From positions 1,922,001-1,986,000 of the forward strand of contig JAKZHN010000003.1 in assembly GCA_037179335.1 (NCBI GenBank): 64,000 nt of DNA. Reading direction: 5' to 3'. The DNA comes from Cyclaneusma minus (lineage: Eukaryota; Ascomycota; Leotiomycetes; Marthamycetales; Marthamycetaceae). The notes under the pieces are model-generated. The model did not search any database and was not told the DNA's origin. It saw only the letters and a program-made list of their open reading frames with translations. A program made the position numbers and the translations under genes. Below, one piece after another: positions 1 to 10,539 of the stretch (positions are counted from its first letter, which is position 1; every line of letters begins with the position of its first letter).

Positions 1-498
1 TTATAAGAAGGAGGAGCTCTCCAGACCTCTCCTTCTTTCCTTGGCTTTACTTATCCAGTCTTTACCTACTGCTTGTTCGGGCCCTTGGCTCCCTCAGTCG
101 GTCTCCGTGACACTGATGAAGGGAGAGCAGTGGCATATCCTAGGGTCCGTATCTAGCCCGGAGCCTTCAAATATGCTTGCCGCCGAGTTAGACATTTGCT
201 GATAACCGGGTATATCTTCTTTGCCCCCGTGTTGGAGCCTTAGTCCCATGCAGCAGTAACAGCACTAGTCTCTACGCTAAGCTAACGTCTATCACTGCTA
301 TAGAGCATTTCTTAACTAGACCTTACCAACAAAAGCACCTACATCCCTCGACACCCCCAAACGCGGACGCAGCAAGCCGGTTGGGACAAGGGAGAATAAA
401 ACCACACCTGTGCCTCGATTAACCCGACACTGCGCATTGCCTGTCCGCAAAGGCGCGCTATCAAAACACTTCCAACTGCTGCTCTTTTTGGCTTCTTC
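1..498. other. No gene recognised
   Basis: Short open frames only, none with coding character, splice context or resemblance to anything else in the window. No RNA gene or repeat was seen. Confidence 0.4.
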
Positions 499-840
499 AT
501 GGCTCAGACATCATCCAATCCTCACCTACCTTTTGGACACATCTATGGACCCCTCTCGGCACGTTGGCTCACATCGAAGCCGCAGAGGTCTGGCCACTGG
601 GGGAGGACGGGCAACACTACATCGCTACCGTTGTATCTTTCAAGACTCCACCAACCATGCAATGGCATTCCTACGAGGGCGACAGGTACATAGTTGTCCA
701 CTGGTCTTGCACACCCAAGCATGCCAAGATCTTGCCAGATGCCGCTTCGGCGCTCATTGTGGACAACAGCGACTGCGTCTACAAGGTTGTTGCCATTGAA
801 TTCAATCACATCAGCTCTCCAACCTTCCCAGAGCATGAGT

Positions 841-889
841 CAACCGCTGGCCTCCATTCTTCGCCTACCGCAGGCGCTCTGCAAGTCTT
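841..889 (+). repeat. Direct repeat, copy A
   Basis: About 49 bp beginning caaccgctggcct recurs at 1204-1252 with only a few mismatches (both contain cctaccgcaggcgctct). It points to a local duplication inside the eroded coding stretch. Confidence 0.75.
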
Positions 890-1203
890 CCTTCCGCCGC
901 CTCTCTTGACCGCACCGCGAGTCCTCTTTCTCAAGCATTGCAAGCCTTCATCGCGACTTCAGTCCACTCAAGTACTCACATCCATTCAGCGATGTCTTCT
1001 TCGTTCCAGTCGTTCGGGGGTGCTCCCACCGGCGCCCGGAACCCTGAGAACGGTGCCAACATGCCCCCTCAAGGTATGACCAGTGGCATGCAAGGCCAGC
1101 AAGCTCCTGGCGCTGGCGATTCTGCCTCACCTGCTCCCTTCTAAGGCCAAGTGGGCGAGCAGTCCGGCAAGCCTGGCGCTCCCGCCGGCGGCGATGCTCT
1201 CGC

Positions 1204-1252
1204 CAACCGCTGGCCTCTATCCTTCACCTACCGCAGGCGCTCTCCAAGTCTC
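1204..1252 (+). repeat. Direct repeat, copy B
   Basis: Second copy of the segment at 841-889. The two copies are about 363 bp apart, in the same orientation. Confidence 0.75.
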
Positions 1253-1605
1253 GCCAACCGCAAGTCCCTCCGTCCATGACAGCACAAAACCGTCACTCTA
1301 ATCCTAAAGTTCCATCGCCCGACACAGCTTCCGATTCCTTGTAGCAACTACAGAAGCGCAAGGAATGCCCCACGTCATCACGGCCGTTAGACCGCAGCCG
1401 GCCAGAAGGACCACCAAGACTCCGTTCGGTCCTACCACGACGCCGACTGTACACCCCAAGAATACCTACCCAAGCCGAAGGTTTGGGCGCACCAATCTTG
1501 CGCAACAAAGACCCTTGATACGGAGGGAATCAAAGAGCTCGGTATAGATTTGAGCCTTATCACGTCGTATGCCTACGACGATGATAAAAGCTATGACTAC
1601 TTCTG

Positions 1606-2046
1606 AGACGGGCTGAGTTCTACCACAGAGGTCTTGAAGTCAAGGTTAGCACCACCCACACGATTTCCAAAATACAACACTCGCACGAATACAACATCGC
1701 AGATGGTGTCCAAATCACCGAGCCGGACGCTTCTCACAAATTGAGAGATACGACAGCCGTGTCCGACCACAAGACGGCTTACGAAGGAGTATACTCTACT
1801 GGTACTTTCTCTTTTACGCCGAAGACGAAGTGCCCTGGCGACGATAAGGTCTCCACCGGCATTGTGAACTCGAAGGCCGGGTTGATTAGGCAGAAGATGG
1901 GGGTAGCTCCCGGCGACTGAAAGAGTTTGAGTGACACCACACAGGAGAAAGAAAAGAGATTGGAAATCGCCCAGACAATGAAAGAGGAGATGAAATGGCG
2001 TCTATCCAGTTCAGACGAATCATGTTGGCAAAGCAAGCGTGGATGA
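1606..2046 (+). pseudogene. Eroded open stretch with internal TGA
   Basis: One frame is open from about 1606 to 1917 (for example HEYNIADGVQITEPDASHK), reaches TGA at 1918-1920, and continues open with charged, protein-like sequence (EKEKRLEIAQTMKEEMKWR) to a TGA at 2044-2046. There is no ATG at a sensible place. I do not recognise a family. Its position next to the tandem array and the intact sequence beyond the stop suggest a decayed gene; an unresolved intron is the alternative. Confidence 0.3.
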
Positions 2047-2676
2047 GTTGACTGTGGTTGTGAGAGATGCGGGGGCCAAATTTCTCGAACGATGGGGACT
2101 GACTTATATAAGCAGCGAGGTTTCGGGTAGCGGAATCAAAACATTTTTACTCTATTCACAAGTTTGTGATTCCAAGTTATTGCGAATATGAAAGGCATGC
2201 GCCGTGTTTTGAGTTCAGACTTCAAAATTTGCATAGCCCAAAATTCACCACTTGGCACTCACCTAAGAAATCGGGGGCGTTTTGGGGGTCGGGAAAAAAA
2301 GATTCACTTGTGTGCCTTCCTCAATAATTACGAGAATGTCTATTAATCGGGCCACGGTTTTCCAAATCCGGGCGCAGCTAACTTAGAAGTTACGGGTGCC
2401 AAATCCTGAAAATTGTGGCGCCACGGTTACCTAGTGTCCGCCTACCCGTGCCCGCTAGGAAAATACTCCTAGTCCACAAATTCTTTTTGTCTACCTCCCC
2501 AATTAGTATTTAATCACCTGAAAATCTCTCAAATCGACTCCACTCTTCCCAGCCCATCGAAACCTCATCCTCCATACCGAATTCTCCAAGCACCCTCCAA
2601 ATATCGCTTGTTTCGACTCTCCTCAATCAGCCTCGACGTCGACATAGAGAAACTATTTGAGCGCTATAATAACACG
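2047..2676. other. Upstream region of array member 1
   Basis: No gene seen. Somewhat AT-rich, with a TATATAAG at about 2103. It presumably holds the promoter and 5' leader of the gene at 2677. Confidence 0.4.
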
Positions 2677-3852
2677 ATGGGTTCAATCGCTCTATCAGAT
2701 GCCGAGCTCTTGGCCAAGGGCTTTTACTGCCAGGGCACCTTCGTGCCCACCAAACCGCTCCCGGAGTTGGAGTTATGGGCCAAATATCCAGTCCGCTGGC
2801 CCCAAACCCCACCTTGTCTCCTCATAAATGGCCATGACGTCCACCGAGACGCAAAAAAGCATGGCAAAGACGAGTCTGGAGAAGATATGCCGCATGTCAA
2901 GAAGGCGAAAACCCTGTCACAACCCCATAACTTCCCCGACGACGGTGACTGCGTCGATGGAACTCCAGATGTTCGTCAAGCACCCTTCACAACTGAAGCC
3001 ATGAGCATGTCTGGAGTTTCCACGACAGACGAGCCTGAAATTCTCTCCACGCTTTCGATCTCTCAGCCAAATAGTCACCTCAACAGCTCTCCATCATGCT
3101 TTCGTTGCGGCCAGCCCAGACCTCCCACCCAATCGAGCCTCGATACCAGGTACCAAACTACTTGCTGTGATGAAGTCAGCAGCTTCTGGGAGATTTGTCT
3201 GGATGCACCCGCTTCCAAATTCACTGCGACTACCAATCCTCCTTCCACGAGCAAGTACACCAGCGACTTTACGAGCGTCCTCAACGACCTACCTGGGATT
3301 ACCCTTCTTTCGCAAGACTTTCGCACAGAACTCACTCAGTCGTGTAGCGAGGCCCAATCATTTGCTCGTATCTCCGCTACTTCCTTCGAGTCCTCAGACA
3401 CAAACGCAAAAGAGATCCAAAAGTACCACGAGCAGGTTGCCATCTACTTTGATGTCCTCAAGCTCATGATCGCTCAAGAGAGATTCACAACTATCTCCGT
3501 CGGCGAGGTCTCCCCGGAGAGGTATGCTGAGTTGACGGCGAAGGGTGACAACGCCTACGAGAGGAACAGGAAGACTGCGAGAGTGGCCGAGGCTGTGAGT
3601 GACTGTGAGGCCAATGACGAGGGTCGCAAAGGTCTCCGGCATCCATGGGACTTTGAACAGGCTCTAAGAAAACTCGAGAAAGAGATAAAGCAGTCCGGAT
3701 TCGTCGCGGGTGGTAAGGAGCATGGTATTGAGGTGAAGGACTTCGCGCCCAAGGATCTTGTCCCGACGAAACGGGCATCAGCATATTGGTTCAATGGCAG
3801 ATGGTGTGTGTCAACGGTCATGATAAGCCGTCACCGGGGTTGCTGTTGGTGA
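2677..3852 (+). CDS. Tandem-array family protein, member 1
   Basis: Single open frame of 391 aa. I chose ATG 2677 (MGSIALSDAELLAKG) over the in-frame start at 2608 because the family's N-terminal module begins exactly there in every paralogue. Visible in order: N-terminal module (about 1-50, ending WPQTPPCLL); basic cluster HVKKAKTLS (about 70); a serine-rich middle with three Cys (CFRCGQ and TTCCD); the C-terminal helical module (YHEQVAIYFDVLKLMIAQERF); and the terminal motif FVAGGKEHGIEVKDFAPKDL shared with members 2 and 3. The last 20 or so residues after that motif are unlike the paralogues. Function unknown. The basic cluster suggests, but does not show, a nuclear site. Confidence 0.75.
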   Translation: MGSIALSDAELLAKGFYCQGTFVPTKPLPELELWAKYPVRWPQTPPCLLINGHDVHRDAKKHGKDESGEDMPHVKKAKTLSQPHNFPDDGDCVDGTPDVRQAPFTTEAMSMSGVSTTDEPEILSTLSISQPNSHLNSSPSCFRCGQPRPPTQSSLDTRYQTTCCDEVSSFWEICLDAPASKFTATTNPPSTSKYTSDFTSVLNDLPGITLLSQDFRTELTQSCSEAQSFARISATSFESSDTNAKEIQKYHEQVAIYFDVLKLMIAQERFTTISVGEVSPERYAELTAKGDNAYERNRKTARVAEAVSDCEANDEGRKGLRHPWDFEQALRKLEKEIKQSGFVAGGKEHGIEVKDFAPKDLVPTKRASAYWFNGRWCVSTVMISRHRGCCW

Positions 3853-4465
3853 AGTGCTAGCACTCGAGGGGTTCCGAAAGAGTGTATTCCATGTTTGGGG
3901 ATGGAGCTCTAGAGAGCTTCAGTCCCTCTGAGCGGATGTGGTAACTCACCATACAAGTCTTGGGCTCAGGCTTTGGCGTTTTGGACGAATTGAGAGTAAC
4001 TAAATTTGATGAATCTATTGGCTAGAATGGAGGCCGGGGCTTTTGCTGCCCCTGCCAGTGATGCAGGATACTTCGTGTGGGGTGCGATTGATAGATCTCG
4101 GTCTTGACCGGCTCAAGTAGTCTATCAGAATAATCTCAGTCCCGTTACTGTATATCTTTTTATATACATAATTTTTCTTCCATCTATCTACCTCACTCCC
4201 TTGTATCTGGGATAGTAAATTGGAACAGAGACACAGAGACCGCTATTCCGCCTCGCTTGATCCCAGACGCGACTCTGCCCCAGGGCACGCCATAAGAATA
4301 TTTCCAGCCGCCAAATTCATCTTGTTTACTTTCACCCGAATATCATCGGAATCCAATCATGTCCTGCGCCGACACTGCGCAAGTCCACCCCCAGACTCTG
4401 CCGGATCCATTTTTCGTTCTCGTCAAGCTGACCTATCTACGCACCATCCCACTTTGCCAGACAAG
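3853..4465. other. Intergenic, members 1-2
   Basis: No gene seen. Contains an AT-rich stretch around 4145-4185 (tatatctttttatatac), which could be core promoter for the next member. Confidence 0.4.
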
Positions 4466-5530
4466 ATGAGCTCAATCAGCGTCGCCGATGCGAGGCTTCT
4501 CGGCAAGGGAAGGTACTGGAATGGAATTTTCGTGCCCGACCGCACTCCTCCGAAGCTACAATGGTCTGCGAAGGATGGCAGTACACAGTCCATGTACTAC
4601 CCGCTCATTCCTGCCTGCCCTCTGGTGATCCATCATGATGCCAGCAATGGTCAAGCAAAGCGCACCCATCATGGCCACGATTCCGACACGGAGATTCCTG
4701 CCGGCAAGAATGCGAAGCACGAGTCTTCCGTCATGTCGCAGTCCTCTACCAACTCTCCTTCTTCCGAGGCATTCTATCCTTCCCTCGACGCTCCTACGAC
4801 CTCCGAGACCAAGCCTGTCGATATGAACGCATCTTTCGCTGAGCCCGGAAACCCCAAGGCTAAGGATTCGACCACCACAGCTCCTTCCTCGCTAATTCGG
4901 GCCAGTAGCGCTGGTGATTCTGCCAAGGGCCCCAAGACTTCTGCTCCCGACAGCAGCCAATACGTGACGAATTTCTCTAAGGCCTTCTATGGCACTCCTG
5001 ATATCACACTGTCGCAAGATGTGAACTCCGCCTCCCCCTCTGCGAACAACTCTTCTGGCCTTCCCTACCCATCAAAGCTGGCCGGCCATTCCACTGCCTT
5101 CATCCGCGGATACCTGGGAGTGTATGGTGGCCAACAGGCCTCGGAATACTCGGAGAAGGGATGCAGAGATATCAGGAACTATGATCGTCATGCGAAAGCC
5201 TATTTGCATGTCATAAGATTCCTCAACGCAAAAGCCCATGTCGAGAGCGGTGGAGAGGAGGTTTCTGAGGAAAGGCTGGCCGAACTGAAGAGGAAGGCCG
5301 ATTCCGCGTACAAGAGATATGCTGACTAGATTGAGAAGCATCCTTCTACCATCATGCGACCGTCCGAAAAGTTCTTGTTGGGGGAGAGAAAGGACAGGCT
5401 TATGGTGAAGAGGGTTGGATTTGTTGCTGGAGGAAGGGAACATGGTGTGGAGGTGAAGGATTTTGCCGGAGAAGGACTCGGCTTTCGTATCGTCCATGAG
5501 TCTGGTCTTGCGACCTTCGTGCTAGAGTGA
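4466..5530 (+). CDS. Tandem-array family protein, member 2, interrupted by in-frame TAG
   Basis: The start at 4466 (MSSISVADARLLGKG) matches the family start; in-frame ATG 4220 adds an unrelated leader. The frame runs 287 codons to TAG at 5327-5329, then continues in the same frame for 67 more codons to TGA at 5530. The downstream part contains FVAGGREHGVEVKDFA, the conserved terminal motif of members 1 and 3. Aligned to member 3 (KRYEEWAE), the TAG (KRYAD-stop) sits at a Trp codon, so a single TGG to TAG change explains it. Other landmarks: basic region AGKNAKHES, FSKAFYGTPDIT, and the helical YDRHAKAYLHVIRFLNAKAH. It could be a recent pseudogene, a truncated protein, or a gene whose stop is read through or edited. 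Confidence 0.65.
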
Positions 5531-6126
5531 ATGGGGCTAGGCTTATGAAGAGCCGGAATCGAGACGGGGAGGCCGTGTTGGTACCCATGATCCTGAATGC
5601 TCTATATTAGGGGTCTGGAATGCTGATCTCTGTCTTGACAAGTGTAGCCAACTAATCATCCCCATTTCAAATCTTTTTTAAAGTCTATACATGCTTATGA
5701 ACTCGTGATTCCATTGCTGATGAAGCTCTTCCTACGATCTTTTACGTTCAGCTTATTATTCCAGTCTTAGCTTGCAGTTTGCCGGTCTTTTCGGCTCCTG
5801 CCCTTGGTCTTCCTAATGTCACAACAAGCATTGCGCTAATCCCTTGAGATAACATTTTTGGGGGTTCGAAGTCATTACTTCAGAAAAATCTTGAAGTCTT
5901 CTTTACCCGCTCTGCGCACCCTCTCCGCTCTGTTTCCGCACACGACAATAAGCTTGAGACTTTGCACCCTGTTTCCAGTTGCGTATTTGCAAGCTTAAGT
6001 CGTCTCTAGGAACTCTTCTCCCCCAATCTCGAACTACTACAACTGACCCTCTCCGACTCCCCAACATCCACTCCCTGCTCCAAGCGCCAAAATCATCTCG
6101 ACACACCATCCAATCCACCGAAGAAG
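5531..6126. other. Intergenic, members 2-3
   Basis: No gene seen. Presumed 3' end of member 2 and promoter plus leader of member 3. Confidence 0.4.
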
Positions 6127-6972
6127 ATGAACGCGATCAGCGTCGCGGACGCGGAGCTCTTGGGCAAGGGCACATTCCGCCACGGAACATTTGTCCCCCA
6201 CTCGAATCCCCCTACACTGCAATGGCTTGCGAAGGACGGCAGCACAGACTCCCTCCAGTGGCCGAGTACTCCTGCCTGTCTTCGGATTGGCGGCCTCGAC
6301 ACCTCTGGCAATGTTCTCGCGAAGCGCGCCCACGAGGATTCCAAATCTGACGGGGAGATGGCCCCTTGCAAGAAGGTCAAACGCGAGTCTGACGCCTCCA
6401 GCAAGAATGTCGATGACGAGCATGCTTGCGATGGCAGTAAGCAAGTGACCGACTTCAACAAGGCCTTCTACGGAACCCCACCAACCATTTACCAGCCTGA
6501 CAGCGACTCCACCGGCACCTCCCACGCATCCAAAAACACCGACCTCTCCACTCCCTACACCGATCCGCACCTCGAGATGGCTGCTGCTGGACGAAAGACC
6601 TCGGATCTATCGTCGAAGGAACAATATAAGCTCAGCCTCTACGACTACCACATCCGAATCTACCTCCACATTGCGCGCTTCTTGGATGCGGAGGCGCGCT
6701 TCGAGGTCCATGGAGAACACGAGGTACCCAAGGAAAAGCTGTCCAAGCTTGGAATCAAAGCCTATGCTGCATACAAGAGATATGAGGAGTGGGCGGAGAC
6801 GTACGCGCGTTCCGTGGACTTCAAAGTGGCGGCTATGAAGGCCAGGAAGGAGGCGGAGCTGGCTGCATTTGTTGTGGGCGGTAGAGAGCATGGCATTGAC
6901 GTGAAGGACTTCGCGCACGGCATCCGATTGAAGGACTTCACGGCCAAGGGCCTTGTGGAAAAAAGCTTGTGA
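6127..6972 (+). CDS. Tandem-array family protein, member 3 (intact reference)
   Basis: Complete 281-aa single-exon frame, the cleanest copy for comparison. Residues 1-52: N-terminal module (ISVADAELLGKGTFRHGTF, then LQWPSTPACL). Residues 78-88: basic cluster PCKKVKRESDA. Residues 107-118: VTDFNKAFYGTP. Residues 170-225: amphipathic helical stretch with YHIRIYLHIARFLDAEARF and AYAAYKRYEEWAE. Residues 235-250: Lys/Ala-rich helix. Residues 248-262: FVVGGREHGIDVKDF. No signal peptide or membrane segment. The substrate or role is not deducible. KKVKRE resembles a monopartite nuclear signal, so a nuclear protein is possible. Confidence 0.8.
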   Translation: MNAISVADAELLGKGTFRHGTFVPHSNPPTLQWLAKDGSTDSLQWPSTPACLRIGGLDTSGNVLAKRAHEDSKSDGEMAPCKKVKRESDASSKNVDDEHACDGSKQVTDFNKAFYGTPPTIYQPDSDSTGTSHASKNTDLSTPYTDPHLEMAAAGRKTSDLSSKEQYKLSLYDYHIRIYLHIARFLDAEARFEVHGEHEVPKEKLSKLGIKAYAAYKRYEEWAETYARSVDFKVAAMKARKEAELAAFVVGGREHGIDVKDFAHGIRLKDFTAKGLVEKSL

Positions 6973-8323
6973 ATGGAATGAGTGGGGTTAGACTGTGGTG
7001 ATGTGGATGGTCGACTTCGGTCCCTCACGTAATTCGTTGTGATTGAACAATAAAGTCGTGTCCCATCCTTTGCTGTACATTCTTGTAAATATGTGACTCT
7101 ACTACTCTGTACATTTGACTCGCAGCCATGATTTTCGGCCAACAAAAAGATGGGCTGGTTGATCCTCCCGTTGTCGGCAAATCAAGGAGCCAAATCCCAA
7201 AGCAGCTGTCGATAAAGGCCAGTGACAAAGGGGCACAAACCATCCCTGAAGCTGGTCTACTGGATCTTGAGGACTCGAGTATGGATGAGCACTAGATATC
7301 TCGACGGGAGAGGTCTCGGGTATCTCTGGGAGACTTCGACCCCTGAAAGCACCAAGAACACGAGATTTCGAGCTTCGCCCTCTCAGTTAACATGGGAAGA
7401 CCATTTCTGAGATGTTCGAGAATCAGAATCTTATTCAACACGCGACACACCTGAGTGGAAAATGATCGAAAAGAGAAGAAAGTCAGGAGTAGCGCTCTGG
7501 TTTTGTGACTCTAGGAGATTCCGGGACTGAGGTGATGGCTTTCTTGACAAACGTCAGACGGGCTGGTGGTCAAATTGTTGATGCTACTTGCTTCTCGAGT
7601 CAGGAGATCAGTTCAGGAGAGCTGCATCCCGCAAGTTTAGGGAGAACAGGGTGAGATGGTCGTCATCATGGAAATCCTTCTGAGATTCTGACTCCACCTA
7701 TCAATTCCGGCTTCCCTTACGGATCCCAACTAACAAAGATGACTTCAACTAATTAAGAGATATGCAAGTAATTGTCACATATTCAAATGACTGTGAGATA
7801 TCTTAGAAATCAGAAGAAATACAAGTAGTCAGGAGATACTCAGCTGTTCAGGGGACACCCAGGAACTCAGAAAGATCAAAGAATACAAGTAATGACAAAA
7901 CATCCGTCTGCGATGATTCAGACATCCGGATACATCGAGCATCCCGTGTCAATTCCAAGTACAGCTGTCGACATGAACTTCCCCCTATCGAGTCTTCACA
8001 CCTCCGTCGATTCCCAAGTAACCACCGCTGCCACGACTCACCACCACCACGTCTCTCATTTAACCGTCGTAGACGCGTTAGATTTTCCGCGCCGGCGGGA
8101 CTAGCGATTCGCAGCCGCGTCGCGTCGCAGGTTTACATTTTCTCAACTTCTCGCCTGCGCTTCCACCCTCTCCTCTACACAACACTTTCACCCGCCAGCC
8201 CCGCCCCGACACCGCCGCGCAGCTGCATTTCTTCTGAAAGTTCCCTCACTGTTGATCGCTTTGATCTTCAATTGAATTCTCTACTTTCACGTTCACCCAA
8301 TTCGCACTCTCCCCACCGTCGCA
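6973..8323. other. Intergenic, members 3-4
   Basis: About 1.35 kb without a credible gene. Short scattered words such as acaagtaat recur at 7.75-7.9 kb but form no clear array. The pyrimidine-rich leader before 8324 is typical of a fungal 5' UTR. Confidence 0.4.
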
Positions 8324-10539
8324 ATGCGGTTCTTCACCGTCACCGACTTAAAGTTGCTCGGCAAGGGCCGTTGGGTTGGAAGTGAATACATCCCGACCAA
8401 GCGCCCTGATGATGTGTCTTGGTGCACATGGCGCGGCAAGGAGGTCAAGGTGGTGTGGCCATCGCCACCTGCCTTCCTCTATGCGGCTACGGATGTGGTT
8501 GTGGAGCGCCGCGCTGATGACGGCGTTCCCATGGAAGTGCAGGCCGCCAAAGAGGTACGTCTATCTCAAAGATCCTGTGAGCCTTGATGAGTGTGAAGCT
8601 GACCTTGCGCGGCCTCCAGTCCAATGAGTCCCCCGCTCCCGGCGCCTCCGAGGCCGCCAAGAGCAAGATCGTTAGTCTCAAGCCCTCACCCAAAGCTCTA
8701 CAGGCCTTCCCACACGACGCAACGCCCAAGCCTGCCGTCATCAGAGATGTGGCCTCTTCAACTTCAGCCAAGGCCGCCAGCAACACTACCGCCGCTCCGT
8801 CCACGCCAATCCCTACCACTGAGATGACCTCTGAGTCCAAGCCTAGCTCTACCCAGGACATGAAGATCGCTGAACAGGTGAGTCTAGCTCGAACATTCCG
8901 TGGGCCTTGATTTGAAGCTGACCTTGCGTGATTTCCAGACTGATACTTCACCCGTTGCTGAAGGTTTGGAGGCCGAAACGAGCTCTCCAACCACGATCAG
9001 CAGCTCGAGCAGTACCACGGCCCCTCCTTCTACGCAGACTCCTGCTACAAACATGAAGAAGGCTCCCAAAATCAAGCTTCGCTTTACCAAGAAGACCACG
9101 GCCGCTTTTCCCACCACCACTACTCACCATGATGAATCCAGCTCTTCGGAGCAGAAGATCGACCGTCGCGGTGGCGAGATCGCTTCAATTCTTGGAAAGC
9201 ACGACCTTGAAGAGACTGAGCATGATGAAGGTGAAGGTGGTGCCGGTTCTGCTGCCGGCAAGAAGGTCAAGGTGTCAGAAGATGTTGGTTTGAATGGAAC
9301 CGACATCCCCAAGTTCGCTACTACCTCCAAGGGAGAATCAAACGATGAGGTATGTCATAGTCCAATTCCAGAAACTTCGCTGTCCAGTAGCTGACTCTGC
9401 ATTCGCATCATCTTCAGATCAATGTTACTCATCAGAAACCCACCACCTCTATCAAGGCCACCACAACCCCCACTAGCAACAAACGCACCAGATCTTCGTC
9501 CATTGATGACGAAGCTGGTCCTTCTACCCAGAAGAAAGGTCGATTTGCCGACGAGGTACGTGATTTTGGAATTCCAACAACATTCAATGATTTCCGAAGC
9601 TGACTTTGCCAACCTCATCAGAAGGCCGTTATCACCCCATCCCCCACCATTACAGTCGGCGGCAAGGTCATTGACTTTCAAAAGGCCGTCCACGGCACCA
9701 CCAAGGAGAATGTCAAGACCCAGGGCATCAAGCCGCAGCGTTGCGGCAGCCTGACTCCGCGTCTCGATGCAAGTTCTTCTGATATCCCCAGCGTCCTTGG
9801 CGGAAACAAGATCGATAGGAAGGTCCTGGCCACCGAGGGAGACTTTTTAGATCAGATGTCGTATGAGCCCGAGAGCAAACAGTTCACCTTCCGAATGACC
9901 ACGACCGGCAGCGCATCTTCTTCCCCCTCGTCGCCCCCTTCCCGCGCCCGTACCACGATGGTGTCGGTGTCCGACTTCGGCCCCAACCAGGGCGAGGACC
10001 TCAGCGAGTTCGAGGAAGATGATGTTGAGAAGTTGCACGAGTATCGCCGCATGGTCACCTGGTACTTGTTTGTTGCTCGCTACTACGAGGCCGAGGCCCG
10101 ATTCGACGACGGCAAGAAGGGCGTCACCGAGAAGCAGGTCGAGAACCTCGAGCGACGCACTCACCAGGCCTGGAAGGACTACGGTCTCGCCAACGATGAA
10201 GCAAAGAGCGATGCCCGTATTAGACTCTGGAAGAAAGAAAACGATGAGCGCAACAGAGTCAAGAGAGAAAAGGCTGAAGAGCGGAAGAAGCTGGCTGCTG
10301 AGAAGAAACTTGCAAAGGATAATGAGGTTGCTGAGAAGGCCGAGGAGGGCAAAGAAGAGAAGCTTGCTGAGCTTCAGAAGACCGTCGATGAGAAGAGAGG
10401 CGCTGCTCAGAATGGTGGTGCGAAGAGGAAGTTGGACGAGGACAACGAGACACCCCCTGTCGTGAAGAAGAGATGTGTCGGAGCCAAGCAGCCGGAATTG
10501 CGTCGCATTGTCTTGAAGAAGATGTTCAAGCAGAGTTGA
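8324..10539 (+). CDS. Tandem-array family protein, member 4 (five exons, 651 aa)
   Basis: Exons by splice signals: 8324-8554, 8620-8877, 8939-9349, 9418-9555, 9622-10539; all four introns are phase 0 and the join gives 651 codons plus stop. Exon 1 carries the N-terminal module (FTVTDLKLLGKGRWVGSEY, then VVWPSPPAFL). Exons 2-4 encode a Ser/Thr/Pro/Ala-rich middle with basic clusters (GKKVKVSED, TQKKGRF). Exon 5 holds VIDFQKAVHGTT, equivalent to the FYGTP motif, and the helical module (EYRRMVTWYLFVARYYEAEA), followed by a long Lys/Glu-rich coiled-coil-like tail ending VLKKMFKQS. It is the longest member and the only one with this intron set. Function unknown. Confidence 0.75.
8555..9621 (+). 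repeat. Four similar introns within member 4
   Basis: Introns 8555-8619, 8878-8938, 9350-9417 and 9556-9621 are 61-68 nt, all phase 0. The first two are alignable almost throughout, sharing gaagctgaccttgcg (8595-8609 and 8914-8928) and gccttga. The fourth has gaagctgactttgcc, the third agctgactctgc. The shared word covers the branch site (CTGAC). Exons 2 and 3 also begin alike (SNESPAP and TDTSPVA), so an exon-intron unit may have been duplicated. Confidence 0.6.

Larger units (their letters stand above)
499..1300 (+). pseudogene. Eroded coding sequence, family unknown
   Basis: Coding-like stretches are split over frames. A frame opening with ATG at 499 (MAQTSSNPHLPFGHIYG) breaks near 555-570 and continues in another frame as AHIEAAEVWPLGEDGQHY through about 830 (VDNSDCVYKVVAIEFN). 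A third piece starts at ATG 991 (MSSSFQSFGGAPTG) and meets a TAA at about 1142, after which the same frame stays open to about 1278. I do not recognise the product. It may be a broken gene or an intron-containing gene I could not resolve. The piece also carries a duplicated 49-bp segment (see repeats). Confidence 0.3.
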
